64,000 nt of DNA from Pithys albifrons albifrons. Taxonomy: Eukaryota > Chordata > Aves > Passeriformes > Thamnophilidae. The notes under the pieces were generated by a model. That model made no database searches and had not been told where the DNA came from. It saw only the letters and a list, made by a program, of their open reading frames with translations. Positions within the stretch are counted from its first letter, which is position 1. Every line of letters begins with the position of its first letter. The stretch is taken from NCBI RefSeq assembly GCF_047495875.1, contig NC_092461.1, positions 62,856,299 through 62,920,298 on the forward strand, read 5' to 3'. Below, one piece after another: positions 63,228 through 64,000 of this stretch. The position numbers and the translations under genes are program-made.

Positions 63228-64000
63228 ATGAAATCAATGGCCCAGCTGAAGTGCATGTACACCAATGCACGCAGTATGGGAAACAAACAAGAGGAGCTGG
63301 AAGCCACAGTGCAGCAGGAAAACTATGACATAGTTGCTGTCACAGAAACGTGGTGGGATGAATCACATGACTGAAGTGCTGCTATGGGGGGCTACAAGCT
63401 CTTCAGAAAGGACAGGCAGGGAAGGAGAGGTGGAGGGGTGCCTTTATATGTTAGAGACTCTCTTGACTCTGTTGAAGTTGAGGTCAGCAGTGACAAGGTT
63501 GAGTGCCTGTGGGCCAGAATCAGGGGGAAGGCCAACAAGGCTGACACTCTTGTGGGTGTCTGTTACAGACCGCCCAACCAGGATGATGAAGGAGATGAAT
63601 TATTCCACAAGCAGCTGGCGGATGTCTCAAAATCTCAAAATCTCCATCCCTTGTTCTTCAATCCACAAAAAGAGCTGCAAGCAGGACCCTGGCAACTACA
63701 GGCCTGTCAGCCTGACCTCCGTGCCTGGCAGGGTTATGGAGCAGTTCATCCTGAGTGCAAACACACAGCACCTTCAGGGTGGACAAGGGATTAGACCCAG
63801 CCAGCATGGGTTTAGGAGGGGCAGGTCCTGTCTGACCAATCTGATCTCTTTTTATGATCAGGTGACCCACCTGGTGGATGTGGGGAAGGCTGTGGATGTG
63901 GTCAGTCTGGACTTCAGCAAGGCCTTTGACACTGTCTCCCATAATATACTCCTGGAAAAGCTGGTAGCCCATGGCCTGGACAAGTGTACCCTCTCCTGGA
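63228..64000 (+). pseudogene. CR1 ORF2 remnant: endonuclease joined to reverse transcriptase by deletion
   Basis: The endonuclease part begins near 63228 (LKCMYTNARSM block) with the TETWW motif at 63342-63356. It is interrupted by a stop at 63372-63374, then continues in the same frame through GYKLFRKDRQGRRGGG and GVCYRPPNQ. Near 63630-63680 most of the distal endonuclease and the linker are missing: the sequence jumps through a short NLHPL block to KQDPGNYRPVSLTSVPG (63679 on) in another frame, then QHGFRRGRSCLTNL and DFSKAFDTVSHN, open to the window edge. Endonuclease and reverse transcriptase are therefore out of frame. Confidence 0.88.

Larger units (their letters stand above)
62913..64000 (+). 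mobile_element. CR1 LINE, plus strand, continuing past the window
   Basis: Starts at about 62913, directly abutting the minus-strand CR1, and runs off the right edge. In order: the end of ORF1, a short spacer ('gaagggggaagggatggcaa'), the endonuclease part of ORF2, a large internal deletion, and the start of the reverse transcriptase. It overlaps the neighbouring copy in reverse transcriptase content, so it is a separate insertion. Retention of ORF1 and endonuclease sequence makes it the most 5'-complete CR1 here. Confidence 0.93.

Noticed and set aside
61638..64000. Twin-priming inversion of a single CR1
   Set aside because: Both the minus and plus segments contain the same reverse transcriptase KAFD region, so they cannot be two non-overlapping parts of one element.
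1..64000. CRISPR array, operon, tRNA or rRNA gene
   Set aside because: No regularly spaced direct repeats, no closely packed coding frames and no tRNA/rRNA-like core sequences were noticed. The GTTCGAA near 61664 belongs to the CR1 3' end, not a tRNA B box.

Overview
This window looks like bird nuclear DNA. The main evidence is five recent-looking CR1 LINE pieces with the avian CR1 3' consensus: antisense copies carry blocks like 'ccatgggcagggacacc' and the 3' ends carry ATTCTATG-type octamers. The base composition is AT-rich and intron or intergenic-like, and there is one isolated CpG island. No operons, ribosome binding sites or long genuine reading frames are present, so it is not prokaryotic or viral. 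I recognise no host protein-coding exon anywhere in the 64 kb. The long reading frames (the best are about 130-150 codons) have no recognisable family, and I treat them as chance openings unless noted.

Layout. 1-12.1 kb: unique-looking AT-rich DNA with simple purine tracts and two perfect short palindromes. 12.1-12.8 kb: two CR1 fragments, tail to tail. 12.8-27 kb: unique-looking DNA with a CTAT microsatellite near 22.3 kb. 27-29 kb: an old CR1 3' fragment, an LTR-like piece and a probable ancient repeat relic. 32.5-32.95 kb: a CpG island, the only promoter-like feature, with two good splice donors on the minus strand. This suggests the first exon of a minus-strand transcript whose remaining exons lie to the left, probably beyond the window or non-coding. 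36.6-37.57 kb: a 5'-truncated non-LTR retrotransposon on the minus strand that is not CR1. It encodes the end of a reverse transcriptase (FTYLGS block, LLYGSESW block, RWAGH block) and a C-terminal CxxC/H zinc-finger-like segment, and ends in an AAAT-type tail. It resembles RTE-type elements, which are absent or very rare in most birds. 51.7-52.5 kb: a CR1 3' portion on plus. 61.6-64.0 kb: two CR1 copies head to head, the right one running off the window edge.

There is no gene network to describe. The coding material is retrotransposon ORF1/ORF2 remnants, all broken by stops, frameshifts, deletions or loss of a catalytic residue. The observations most worth following are the non-CR1 LINE fragment (possibly related to the horizontally acquired AviRTE family known from some bird lineages) and the orphan CpG island. 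I found no convincing undescribed biological system.
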